A stretch of DNA of 64,000 bases from the NCBI GenBank assembly GCA_900541565.1, contig UQKB01000001.1:1-64000 (forward strand). Reading direction: 5' to 3'. Of this stretch, positions 56,291 to 64,000 are shown piece by piece. The translations under genes were made by a program, and so were the position numbers. Within the stretch, counting starts at the first letter, position 1, and every line of letters begins with the position of its first letter. The notes under the pieces are model-generated. The model made no database searches, was not told the origin of the DNA, and saw only the letters and a list, made by a program, of their open reading frames with translations. The stretch comes from an uncultured Oscillospiraceae bacterium. Lineage in GTDB: Bacteria > Bacillota > Clostridia > Oscillospirales > Acutalibacteraceae.

Positions 56291-57397
56291 CTACCCAATT
56301 TTATAATATTGATTTTTATCTGCGTAAAAATCCTCTTTGGAAACATAAAAATCGTCCTGCTCGTTAATTTCTCCATTTTTCCCTTCTAAATTTCCGCTTA
56401 TACAGGAGAAAACAAGACCGTTATTAGCCTCATAGTCAAAGGCAATATCTGTATTTTTACCCAAGGTCAATTCACTGAGTTTACCGTCCTTTTCAATCTT
56501 ATATTTATTATCAGAATAATCATAGACGATATTGCCGTCATTATCGTTATACAAACTTCTGTATTCCTGCTTGACCGGTTCGGGGTTTTGAAAGGTCAGG
56601 GAATATAAATTATTAACTGGGTCGTTATCCTTGGAGAAATAAATAGTTTCATCAAGATATCCGCAAGGATTGAAATCAATTTGCTTGTCCTGATAAACTA
56701 CAGATACGGATTTATCGGTAAGCTTCATCATTGACAAAACACAGCTTACATTATTTATATCTGCCAAACTGCCGTCATTAGAATTAGTCTTATATTCAAA
56801 AAAATACAAGCAATCATCTATAGCATTAATAATTGCATATTGAGCGTTATTATCCTCTAAAATTATTTCTTCCGTTTTACTGCCGGGGTCAACGCAGGTT
56901 AAAACCGTCTTTTTTTCTTCCTTGCCATTGTCGCTGTCGAGCACCTCTACATCATAGGTGAGATAAAATCTGCCGCCGGTCGATATTGCACTCATTGGAG
57001 TGGCAACGCTGTCACTTGAATTGTTGTACTCACTGCAAAGCTTCATGATCACCGAAGAATCAGAACCGTCGAGGTTTCGGCTTACGAGATTGCTTTCTCC
57101 GTCTATGGTGTAAAGCCGGTCATTTTCAACCAAAATAAACCGTGCATTGCTACTTGCATAGCAATCCTCGGTGTCGTGTGTACATTCGGGCTTAGTGCAC
57201 AGAAAGACATTTCTGCCGCTGCTGTAATCAAAAAATTTTAAATATGCGCTCTGATCTAAATAATATATTCCTTTGTCTGTTGCAAAAGAGGACAGGTCAA
57301 ATTTTGCTGTTTGTGCAGCTTCGTCAGTATTTTGCTCACAGCCAATAAACAGCATACAGAGAAATACTGCAAATAATGCAGTCGATATTTTTTTCAT
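56291..57397 (-). CDS. lipoprotein with CxxPxCxHxxxxC motif, beta-propeller-like
   Basis: A 368-aa lipoprotein. I used ATG 57397 (GAGGTGGTG upstream); the open frame extends into the ATPase gene. Lipobox LFIGCEQ. The motif CTKPECTHDTEDCYA (about residue 60) is the signature of a widespread clostridial lipoprotein family related to DUF5050, with repeated YY/W blades (IYYLDQSAYL, RFYLTYDV, CLYFFEYKTN, ETIYFSKD). Function unknown. It lies between the ATPase and the solute-binding lipoprotein in one operon. Confidence 0.72.
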   Translation of the reverse strand: MKKISTALFAVFLCMLFIGCEQNTDEAAQTAKFDLSSFATDKGIYYLDQSAYLKFFDYSSGRNVFLCTKPECTHDTEDCYASSNARFILVENDRLYTIDGESNLVSRNLDGSDSSVIMKLCSEYNNSSDSVATPMSAISTGGRFYLTYDVEVLDSDNGKEEKKTVLTCVDPGSKTEEIILEDNNAQYAIINAIDDCLYFFEYKTNSNDGSLADINNVSCVLSMMKLTDKSVSVVYQDKQIDFNPCGYLDETIYFSKDNDPVNNLYSLTFQNPEPVKQEYRSLYNDNDGNIVYDYSDNKYKIEKDGKLSELTLGKNTDIAFDYEANNGLVFSCISGNLEGKNGEINEQDDFYVSKEDFYADKNQYYKIG

Positions 57398-57410
57398 CAA
57401 AATCACCACC

Positions 57411-58289
57411 TCATTCAAAGTAGTAAAGGTAGAGATCCTCAAGAGTGGGAGCAACGCTTTCACAGTCGTATCCCTCCGGTGCAGTGTCAGCAACCACTCT
57501 TACGACAATACCATTATCCTCGTGATAAAGATTACTCACACGATAAACCGACTGAATTTTGCCGAGCATTTCGGTTTGAGTCTTCATTTGAAAAACCTTG
57601 TTCTCGATCTCTTTTGCAAGCTTTATGCCGGTATTTTGAGCCAACAGCTTCCCTTGCTTAAGTAAAATTATCTCCTTAGCAATAAATTCAACATCAGACA
57701 CAACATGAGTTGAAATGAGTACAATTTTATCCGCAGCAATCTCACTGATAAAATTGCGGATTCTTATTCTCTCTTTCGGGTCAAGTCCTGCGGTAGGCTC
57801 GTCGAGAATCAGAATCTTCGGATCATTTAACAGCGCCTGAGCTATCAAAGCTCTTTGCTTCATTCCGCCGGAAAAAGATCCGAGCTTTTTATGCGCCGAA
57901 GAATTTAGATTTACAGTTTCAAGAAGTTCAATAATTTTTATCTCAGCGTCTTTCTTTTTAAGTCCTTTTAAAGCTGCCATATACCACAAAAAGCGGTTGA
58001 GTGTGAAATCCTCGTACACTCCCTGTTGCTGCGGCATATATCCTAAAAGACTGCGATACTCCCTGCCAAGCTTCTTAATATTTTTTCCGTCATATAAAAT
58101 CTGACCGCTGTCAGCATTAAGATGATCGGTAATGATATTCATCAGCGTTGACTTGCCTGCTCCGTTAGGTCCCAGCAAACCATAAACGCCGGGAGTAAGT
58201 GTAAGGGAAAAATCATCAAGCGCCTTTATCGTACCTCTTTTATAGCTCTTGGTGAGATTTTTAATTTCGAGCGTTGATATGATAATCAC
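57411..58289 (-). CDS. ABC transporter ATPase, BcrA/CcmA type
   Basis: A 292-aa ATPase. Walker A GPNGAGKST, signature FSGGMKQR, Walker B ILILDEPTAGLD, His switch STHVVSDVE; the C-terminal 80 residues form the regulatory tail usual in bacteriocin-export or immunity ATPases (APTLEDLYLYYFE). GTG 58289 is the only start, but the GGGAG before it is very close, so initiation may be weak. First transporter gene after the small peptide gene. Confidence 0.87.
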   Translation of the reverse strand: MIIISTLEIKNLTKSYKRGTIKALDDFSLTLTPGVYGLLGPNGAGKSTLMNIITDHLNADSGQILYDGKNIKKLGREYRSLLGYMPQQQGVYEDFTLNRFLWYMAALKGLKKKDAEIKIIELLETVNLNSSAHKKLGSFSGGMKQRALIAQALLNDPKILILDEPTAGLDPKERIRIRNFISEIAADKIVLISTHVVSDVEFIAKEIILLKQGKLLAQNTGIKLAKEIENKVFQMKTQTEMLGKIQSVYRVSNLYHEDNGIVVRVVADTAPEGYDCESVAPTLEDLYLYYFE

Positions 58290-58355
58290 TCCCTAAAAAA
58301 TCTTTTTGTGTAGTTTAATATAACAACTTAGCTATAACCAGCTTATAGAATATAT

Positions 58356-58520
58356 TTACGCATCATAATTTAATATTTTATTTTTATTAATATACTTTTT
58401 GAGCATTTTAGGCTCCTTAGGTTGACAACTTCCATACCAAGAAGCAGTACCGCATGCTTCTTTTGCGGCAATTAATGTTAACTTCGCAACATAACGTGCA
58501 ATTACTTTTGAAACTTTCAT
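58356..58520 (-). CDS. AgrD-like cyclic lactone autoinducer peptide precursor (candidate)
   Basis: A 54-aa peptide. The N-terminal half (MKVSKVIARYVAKLTLIAAK) is an amphipathic basic helix; then come ACGTASWYGSC and the motif QPKEPKMLKK. The order helix, Cys-containing core, then Q/Y-PK-x-P-x-x-LK is that of AgrD precursors, where AgrB cuts before the PKxP segment and cyclises the core through a Cys. No AgrB or AgrC is here. Two Cys flank an 8-residue core, so a disulfide is an alternative. AAGAGA lies before the ATG. It heads the ABC/lipoprotein operon. Confidence 0.65.
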   Translation of the reverse strand: MKVSKVIARYVAKLTLIAAKEACGTASWYGSCQPKEPKMLKKYINKNKILNYDA

Positions 58521-58565
58521 TTTTATTTCTCTTTTCTTTATATTAACATTGATAAAGTACAATAA

Positions 58566-58626
58566 ATTTCGCAAAAAGAAAAGTAGATAAAAAAGAGACA
58601 AGGTTTGCAAACTCTGATAGAATGAA
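58566..58626 (+). mobile_element. candidate IS left end (terminal inverted repeat)
   Basis: GTTTGCAAACTCTGATAGAATGAA, with TTTCGCAAAAA about 30 bases before. Inverse counterpart of the end at 52316-52358. It lies just upstream of the transposase N-terminal remnant. Confidence 0.5.
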
Positions 58627-58663
58627 GTTGCGATTACAAACATTCGAAAAGAAAAAGCAAACC

Positions 58664-58810
58664 ATGTCCGAGAAGATTGTACAGCTAAAAGAGGAAGTAA
58701 TCAAAGGGAAAATTAAAGAATTGGTGCGCAGCAGCGTTTGCGCCGGCTTCGGGCAGAGGAACCCGCCGAAACCGAGAAAAAATCCTTTGACAGAGGACAG
58801 AGAAAGATAG
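58664..58810 (+). pseudogene. Mutator/IS256-type transposase, N-terminal remnant
   Basis: The first 25 codons read MSEKIVQLKEEVIKGKIKEL and VRSSV, matching Mutator-family transposase starts. After VRSSV the frame turns into unrelated CAGFGQRNPP and ends at 58810. Another frame over the joint (RAEEPAETEKKSFDRGQRK) looks like the 3' end of some other mobile gene, so this may be a deletion joint. A hairpin follows (AAGACCGCA/TGCGGTCTT, 58827-58859). Confidence 0.7.
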
Positions 58811-58944
58811 CTTTCATACCGAAAACAAGACCGCAGGGCAGTCCCTGCCTTGCGGTCTTACGTATATTTACAGGTGAGGTCTTGACAGCTATTCAGTTTT
58901 ATGACATTTTTTTAAAAATTGGACACAAAAGCTATGATAAGAAA

Positions 58945-59200
58945 TAGTAAGCATCTTGGATTTTCAGAGAGAAGGCGGTCGGTGCAAGCCTTTATTAAAA
59001 AGATGCCCAACCCATCTTTGAGCTGTGAGCTGAAGTAGCAGTAAGCCTTACCGGGTTCTCCCGTTATAGAGATATGGCATCGGAGTTCCATCCTGTGCCA
59101 GAGAGTGCGGATCATATCCGAATTTAGGTGGTACCACGGACTTGTTTATAGTTCGCCCTAAGCTGATGTAATGTTGGCTTAGGGCTTTTTTGTGTTCAAA
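58945..59200 (+). promoter_or_regulatory. T-box riboswitch leader of proS
   Basis: T-box signature GGTGGTACCACGG at 59127-59139, antiterminator partner, and the terminator GCCCTAAGC/GCTTAGGGC with TTTTTT at 59155-59191. Stem I begins near GAGAGAAGGCGGTCGGTGC. The motif AAGTAG at 59032-59037, which follows the specifier codon in typical leaders, is preceded by CTG. An uncharged tRNA should open proS expression. The expected proline codon is not obvious. Confidence 0.88.
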
Positions 59201-59223
59201 AACAAAAGACGGAGGGATCCTTT

Positions 59224-60933
59224 ATGAAATTAGAGAAACTTGTCGGAGATCGGTTCCGGGAAAGGCCGTCAGACTGTATCGTTGACAGCCACGCGTTGAT
59301 GGTGCGAGGCGGCTATTTGAAGTATGTAGCAAATGGTATTTTTTCATCCTATATGCCGCTGAAAAGAGTAACAAGAAAGATCGAGCAAATTATTCGTGAG
59401 GAAATGGACGCCATTGACGGGCAGGAGGTGCAGTTTCCTGTTGTAATGCCTGCTTCCATTTGGCAGGAGTCCGGCAGATACGAAAGTATCGGCAAAGAAA
59501 TGGTTCGCTTCAATGACCGCAGTGGAAGTCCTCTTGTACTTGGTATGACACACGAAGAAGCCGCCGTTCACCTTGTGCGTGATTACGGGCAGAGCTATAT
59601 AAAATATCCCTTTATGGTGTATCAGATCCAAACCAAGTTCCGTGATGAAGCAAGACCGAGAGCAGGACTTATCCGTGTGCGTGAATTCACAATGAAGGAT
59701 GCTTATTCCTTCCACACAAGTCAGGCAGACTTAGAGAATTATTACGATAAGTGCCATAAGGCTTATGAGCGAATTTATGCGAGAGTTGGCTTGCCGGAAG
59801 TTATTTCGGTTGCATCCGATCCTGGTATGATGGGCGGTAACATTTCACACGAGTTTATGCTGCTCACCCCTATCGGTGAAGACGCTATTGCTATCTGCAC
59901 AGAATGTGATTACCGTGCCAATATGGAGGCAGCAGAGTGTATCATTCATAATAAGAGAAACGATGCTTCCGATAAGCTGACTTTGGTACACACGCCCAAT
60001 ATCCATACCATTGAGGAAGTTTGTAAGTTTCTGCATTGTGATGAAAAGACTTCCTGCAAAGCGGTTGTTTATCAGCGTAATTCCGATGACCACTATATCG
60101 TATTGTTTATCCGTGGCGATCTGGAGGTCAACGAAACCAAGCTCACCAATTATTTGGGCTATGACATTCATCCGGCAGTTATCACCGAAGAAAGCGGATT
60201 AAACGCAGGATACATCGGGCCTGTCAATTTGAGCGGCAATTTCACCGATCTATACGACCGTTCCCTTGAAGGAATGAACAATCTTTCCTGCGGTGCTAAT
60301 ATTTGCGAGTATCACTACACTGGGCTGGATATGCGCCGTGATGTCGAAAACGCAGAGTATCACGATTTTGCCAAGATACAGCAAGGCGGTATTTGCCCAC
60401 ACTGCGGTAAGCCAGCTATTACGCTTTCCCGTGGCATTGAGGTGGGCAACATCTTCCAGCTCGGAACCAAATACACCAAGTCTATGAATATGACCTATAT
60501 TGACAAAAGCGGAGAATCACAGTACCCGATCATGGGTTGTTACGGTATCGGTGTCGGCAGACTTGCCGCTTCGATTTGTGAGGCACATCACGACGAATAC
60601 GGTCCGATATGGCCTATGGCAGTCGCTCCGTGGCAGGTGCATCTTTGTGCCGTTCGTGCTGACAATGCCGAGGTTCAGGCTTATGCAGATAAATTGTATG
60701 AAGAACTGCAAAGCAAGGGCGCAGAAGTTATTTATGATGATCGTAAAGTTAGTGCTGGAGTTATGTTCTCGGATGCAGATCTTATCGGTGTACCGTTGAG
60801 AGTAATCGTCAGTCCCCGAAATATGAAGCAGAATATCGTTGAAATTGTTTCGAGAGATAAGCGCTTATCCGTCAACGCTTCTATGGACTCGGCGGCAGAT
60901 GAAGTGTTAGGTATTCTGCTGGAGGCGAAATAG
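59224..60933 (+). CDS. proS: prolyl-tRNA synthetase (bacterial type)
   Basis: A 569-aa class II synthetase charging tRNA-Pro. Motif 2 (FRDEARPRAGLIRVREFTMKDAYSF) and motif 3 (YGIGVGRLAASICEAHHDEYGPIWP) are clear. An editing domain of about 180 residues is inserted between motifs 2 and 3 (about 225-400), so it is the long bacterial type. GGAGGGATCC precedes the ATG. It is bounded by IS and TnpV remnants, so it may be an acquired or relocated copy. Confidence 0.96.
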   Translation: MKLEKLVGDRFRERPSDCIVDSHALMVRGGYLKYVANGIFSSYMPLKRVTRKIEQIIREEMDAIDGQEVQFPVVMPASIWQESGRYESIGKEMVRFNDRSGSPLVLGMTHEEAAVHLVRDYGQSYIKYPFMVYQIQTKFRDEARPRAGLIRVREFTMKDAYSFHTSQADLENYYDKCHKAYERIYARVGLPEVISVASDPGMMGGNISHEFMLLTPIGEDAIAICTECDYRANMEAAECIIHNKRNDASDKLTLVHTPNIHTIEEVCKFLHCDEKTSCKAVVYQRNSDDHYIVLFIRGDLEVNETKLTNYLGYDIHPAVITEESGLNAGYIGPVNLSGNFTDLYDRSLEGMNNLSCGANICEYHYTGLDMRRDVENAEYHDFAKIQQGGICPHCGKPAITLSRGIEVGNIFQLGTKYTKSMNMTYIDKSGESQYPIMGCYGIGVGRLAASICEAHHDEYGPIWPMAVAPWQVHLCAVRADNAEVQAYADKLYEELQSKGAEVIYDDRKVSAGVMFSDADLIGVPLRVIVSPRNMKQNIVEIVSRDKRLSVNASMDSAADEVLGILLEAK

Positions 60934-61040
60934 AACAAATCTATATATGAATCGGTGAGTAAGGTAAGACACGGAATATAGTAATCTCCTTACAGTTCAT
61001 ACCACAAACCATTTTTATCATCATAAATGTACCTGTCCAT
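60934..61040 (-). pseudogene. TnpV-like transposon protein remnant
   Basis: After GGAGGATTTTCA the minus strand reads MDRYIYDDKNGLWYEL, then TAA, then GDYYIPCLTL in the same frame. This is the N-terminus of TnpV-type proteins of clostridial transposons, broken by an in-frame stop where a Gln codon is expected and cut short before the proS stop. The rest of 60934-61319 contains one hairpin and the MerR-type promoter only. Confidence 0.7.
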
Positions 61041-61233
61041 TGAAAATCCTCCGTTATAATATATTCGCATATACATCACAGCTCTCCGATTGCCACACGT
61101 ATGTTTATTTTTGTTATGAGATTTTCCTGCCCTTGCATTTGCCCTTATGAGCAGTCAGGGAAAGAGTAAACTTGTGTGTAACCGTTCTGATTATACCACG
61201 CTATGTTCCTCCCCAAAAGTAGGATATAAGCAA

Positions 61234-61263
61234 AAAGAAGCTTCGCTTCGGCGGGGCTTCTTT
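61234..61263 (+). terminator. possible terminator upstream of the MerR gene
   Basis: AAAGAAGC/GCTTCTTT stem with a GC-rich inner loop and a T-rich end (TTTGTTTATT). Confidence 0.55.
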
Positions 61264-61319
61264 GTTTATTCGCTATCACGGTTGGCCTTATAGTAATATT
61301 AGAAAAAATCTTAAAAAGC

Positions 61320-61350
61320 TTGTTTGTGACGCAGCGTAATGTACTATACT
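61320..61350 (+). promoter_or_regulatory. MerR-type promoter with 19-bp spacer
   Basis: TTGTTT, 19 bases, TATACT. The palindrome ACGCAGCGT (61329-61337) is in the spacer, as in promoters twisted by MerR regulators. It should serve the MerR/ABC operon itself. Confidence 0.6.
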
Positions 61351-61373
61351 ATAGGGAAGGAGGGAGATATGCT

Positions 61374-62174
61374 ATGGAAAAATACAAAGCAATACCACAG
61401 GGCTATATGACCGTAGGAGAGGTTGCTAAGAAAATGGGGGTGACCGTTCGCACTCTGCAATATTATGACAAAGAGGGTTTGTTTTCCCCGTCAGCCGTAA
61501 GCGAAGGAGGCCGCAGGCTGTATACGGACAAAGATTTGATCAAGCTTCATCAAATTTTGTCGCTGAAGCATTTGGGCTTTTCATTGGATGATATTCAAAA
61601 CCGCTTGATCCCGCTTGACACCCCGGCCGATGTTGCAAGCGTACTTGCAGCGCAAGCCAAAACCCTTCGGGAGCAGATAAAAGTTTTATCAGAGTCTTTG
61701 CAGGAAATAGAAGCACTGCAAAATGAAGTGCTGCAAATGCAGGCGGTAGATTTTAAAAAGTATGCCGATATTATTGTAAATCTGCAGATGAAAAATGACT
61801 ATTATTGGTTGATCAAGCACTTTGACGACCAAACCATGGACCATATTCGCAGCCGTTTTGATAAGGAAAGCGGCTTGGCTTTTATGCAAACTTTCCAGCA
61901 GCTGCAGGATCAGGCGATACAGCTTCAAAAAGATGGTGTACCCGCCGAAGGTGAAAAGGGACAGCAGTTTGCAAAAGCATTTTGGGAAATGATTACAGCG
62001 TTTACAGGCGGAGATATGCATATGCTTGCAAAGCTTGTAGAGATCGGGCAATTTGACGGGGCGGATGACGAATGGAAACAAAAACAGTTGCTTGTAAACG
62101 CATATGCAGAAAAAGCTTTAGACGCATATTTTGCAAATTTAGGTATGGATCCTTTTAAGGAGGAAAGCAAATGA
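61374..62174 (+). CDS. MerR family regulator with TipAS-like ligand domain
   Basis: A 266-aa protein; ATG 61374 after AAGGAGGGAGAT. Winged helix (GYMTVGEVAKKMGVTVRTLQYYDKEGLFSP, then LHQILSLKHLGFSLDDI), a coiled coil (about 85-125), and a C-terminal helical domain (about 150-260) like TipAS drug-binding domains. It overlaps the next ABC ATPase gene by 4 bases, so it likely controls its own exporter in response to a drug or peptide. Confidence 0.9.
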   Translation: MEKYKAIPQGYMTVGEVAKKMGVTVRTLQYYDKEGLFSPSAVSEGGRRLYTDKDLIKLHQILSLKHLGFSLDDIQNRLIPLDTPADVASVLAAQAKTLREQIKVLSESLQEIEALQNEVLQMQAVDFKKYADIIVNLQMKNDYYWLIKHFDDQTMDHIRSRFDKESGLAFMQTFQQLQDQAIQLQKDGVPAEGEKGQQFAKAFWEMITAFTGGDMHMLAKLVEIGQFDGADDEWKQKQLLVNAYAEKALDAYFANLGMDPFKEESK

Positions 62175-62986
62175 ACAATGCCATACGGATTGACTGCTTA
62201 AAGAAAAACTACGGTGCACATGCGGTGCTAAAGGGTGTGTCCTTTCATGTTAGAAAAGGCGAGATTTTTGCTTTGCTCGGTGTAAACGGTGCCGGTAAAA
62301 CAACAGTGCTTGAATGCATGGAAGGGCTGCGCAACTATGACAGCGGCAGCGTTTGGGTAAATGGTAAGATGGGGATTCAACTGCAATCGGCCTTACTTCC
62401 TGCGCATATTAAGGCAATGGAAGCGATAAAGCTGTTTGCAAAATGGAAGAAAGCAAAAATAGATGCTTCCATGCTTGCTGCGCTTGAAATCAAAAATATT
62501 GCAAAAAGGCAGTACGCAGAGTTATCAACAGGGCAAAAGCGGCGGCTGCATCTTGCGCTTGCGTTGGTCGGCAATCCGGATATTGTAGTGCTCGATGAAC
62601 CGACCGCCGGACTGGATGTAGAGGCAAGAATATCGCTGCATGATCAAATTCGTAAGCTGAAAGCGCAGGGAAAAACAATTGTTTTAGCCAGCCATGATAT
62701 GGCGGAGGTGGAAACCTTGTGTGATCGCATTGCAATCCTGAACGACGGACAGATTGCTTTTGTGGGGACAGTTGCAGAATTAACCGATCAAGTCGGAAAG
62801 CATTACACAATTTCCATTGAAACCAAGCATGGAATCGAAGATTTTGAATCTGATGATATTGCAGACACGATGTTGACCTTACTTGAAGATTTTAAGAAAA
62901 GAAAACTTGCTATATCGGACATTAAAATTAACCGGGGAACGCTGGAACAGCATTTTATCCAGATAGCAAAGGGGGAAGAGAAATGA
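62171..62986 (+). CDS. ABC transporter ATPase
   Basis: A 271-aa ATPase. Walker A GVNGAGKTT, signature LSTGQKRR (Thr instead of Gly at position 3), Walker B IVVLDEPTAGLD, His switch SHDMAEVE. Class of drug/ABC-2-type exporters. Overlaps its neighbours by 4 bases on each side. Confidence 0.92.
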   Translation: MNNAIRIDCLKKNYGAHAVLKGVSFHVRKGEIFALLGVNGAGKTTVLECMEGLRNYDSGSVWVNGKMGIQLQSALLPAHIKAMEAIKLFAKWKKAKIDASMLAALEIKNIAKRQYAELSTGQKRRLHLALALVGNPDIVVLDEPTAGLDVEARISLHDQIRKLKAQGKTIVLASHDMAEVETLCDRIAILNDGQIAFVGTVAELTDQVGKHYTISIETKHGIEDFESDDIADTMLTLLEDFKKRKLAISDIKINRGTLEQHFIQIAKGEEK

Positions 62987-63699
62987 GTGCGTTTTTATAT
63001 GGTGTGGTATTACAATGCAAGCTCGACATGCGGAGTAAATCCCTGCTGATTACTTGCTATGTGGTCCCTCTTTTATTTTTTGCTCTTATGGGAGGGATAT
63101 TTACATCCATAAATCCTGCGGCCCGGGAAACACTGATACAGTCGATGACGGTGATGGGGATAGCGATGGGTGCGCTGATCGGTTTGCCGCCTTCTCTTGC
63201 AGAAATATACGGAAGCGATATAAAAAAAGTGTACAAAGCAAACGGCGTATCCATGTATCTTGGCTTGGTTGCAATGCTTCTTTCTGCATTTGTCCATTTG
63301 TTGATTATGAGTGTGATTCTATACATAGTTGCCCCCATTGCTTTTGATGCAGCCACACCGGGAAATCCGCTTTTCTATTTTGGCATGCTTTCTATCTTTA
63401 TTGTGGTGTCGTTGAGTGTTGGATGCGCTTTGGGCCTGTCGGTAAAAGGGCAGGCAAAGCTTACCATGATTTCGCAGCTGTTGTTTCTGCCGTCTATTAT
63501 GCTGTCGGGGATTATGTTTCCGACCGATTTACTGCCAAAAGCACTTGAGAGCGTAGGCAAAATATTTCCTGCCTTTTGGGGCTATAAGCTGATGACAGGG
63601 CAAAGTTTTGAATCGGGCTGGATTGCGCCGCTGGCGGGAATCTTTGTGATTGCAACCGCAATCAGCGGCTATGCGCTGACAAGAAAAGCAAAGGGATGA
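62983..63699 (+). CDS. ABC-2-type transporter permease
   Basis: A 238-aa permease with six membrane segments of the ABC-2 type; ends at the FLPSIMLSGIMFPTDLLPKAL signature followed by a last helix. Last gene of the MerR/ABC operon; a probable drug exporter. Confidence 0.9.
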   Translation: MSAFLYGVVLQCKLDMRSKSLLITCYVVPLLFFALMGGIFTSINPAARETLIQSMTVMGIAMGALIGLPPSLAEIYGSDIKKVYKANGVSMYLGLVAMLLSAFVHLLIMSVILYIVAPIAFDAATPGNPLFYFGMLSIFIVVSLSVGCALGLSVKGQAKLTMISQLLFLPSIMLSGIMFPTDLLPKALESVGKIFPAFWGYKLMTGQSFESGWIAPLAGIFVIATAISGYALTRKAKG

Positions 63700-63766
63700 C
63701 AGATTCATTTTTACCCTTATAGCAGATAAGCACGCATTGCACATCCCAAAGCAGGGGGATTATAAA

Positions 63767-63811
63767 ACAAAAAAGCGATCCTTACACAGTTTTCAACCGT
63801 GTAAGGATCGC
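63767..63811 (-). terminator. nrdG terminator
   Basis: GCGATCCTTACAC/GTGTAAGGATCGC perfect 13-bp stem with TTTTTTG on the minus strand. Confidence 0.85.
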
Positions 63812-63825
63812 AATGAAAAAGACTG

Positions 63826-64000
63826 TTAAAGATCTATTTCTACAGCCTTCCCCTGCCGCATGGATTCCTTTACATCTAACGCGCGCTGGTTTTTGGAGCC
63901 GCGAAAATGCAGCATCAGGCTTTTCTGTTCCAAAATGAATGGGCCGTCGATCAAAATATCGGTCTGTTCCAGCAGTTCTTTCCAGTCCGGGTGCTGCTGA
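63826..64000 (-). CDS. nrdG: anaerobic ribonucleotide reductase activating protein, C-terminal part
   Basis: Only the last 57 codons lie in the window. They read DILIDGPFILEQKSLMLHFR, then GSKNQRALDVKES, ending VEIDL. DxLIDGPF and FRGSKNQR are the C-terminal marks of NrdG, the radical-SAM activase of class III ribonucleotide reductase. The gene runs on beyond position 64000. Confidence 0.85.
   Translation of the reverse strand, partial: QQHPDWKELLEQTDILIDGPFILEQKSLMLHFRGSKNQRALDVKESMRQGKAVEIDL

Overview
The window comes from a Gram-positive anaerobe of the Clostridia, most likely an Oscillospiraceae/Ruminococcus-type gut bacterium. The evidence is strong AAGGAGG ribosome binding sites with frequent TTG/GTG starts, TTGACA-N17-TATAAT promoters, a dgt-dnaG-rpoD block, and above all secreted dockerin and cohesin proteins with starch-binding-like modules, the parts list of an amylosome (starch-degrading cellulosome) as known from Ruminococcus bromii. 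Species assignment is inference.

Layout. 0.05-3.6 kb: operon of a small secreted protein, two FtsX-type permeases and a LolD/MacB-type ATPase, ending in a decayed second copy of the small protein. 3.8-5.6 kb: pyruvate kinase. 6.1-7.4 kb: two tandem secreted dockerin proteins. 7.6-13.1 kb: housekeeping genes (rpmE, YigZ, dgt, dnaG, rpoD, a small zincin). 13.1-21.1 kb: MATE exporter with divergent PadR regulator, a polytopic membrane protein with an apparent 5' frameshift, queT under a preQ1-I riboswitch, an HPr-like protein, an orphan ABC ATPase, a phosphohexomutase and an HD protein. 21.1-34 kb: AraC regulator, a 1295-aa dockerin esterase built from a nearly perfect 1791-bp tandem duplication, galE, and four membrane-anchored surface proteins, two of them carrying cohesins. 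34-49.8 kb: uracil-DNA glycosylase, PduL, hemolysin III-like protein, GH31 glucosidase, DegV, a zinc-ribbon/TM/cohesin protein, an M14 carboxypeptidase, potABCD, a DtxR/MntR regulator, an aldo/keto reductase, a TcdA-like protein, smpB and tmRNA.

50.1-61.3 kb is a mobile accessory patchwork directly downstream of ssrA. It holds stacked terminators, two genes of conjugative-element type, and a Mutator/IS256 transposase C-terminal remnant. Next comes a five-gene minus-strand operon: an AgrD-like peptide, an ABC ATPase, two lipoproteins and an ABC-2-type permease. A Mutator/IS256 N-terminal remnant in the same orientation follows, then T-box-proS and a TnpV remnant. The peptide/ABC operon bracketed by IS halves is the best candidate for an undescribed system. 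The window closes with a MerR-regulated ABC exporter and the 3' end of nrdG.

How the parts may work together: dockerin proteins (esterase and the two small ones) could dock onto the cohesins displayed by the anchored proteins, several of which carry starch-binding-like modules; GH31 and GalE would process the sugars released. Cohesin-dockerin pairing is inferred, not shown.
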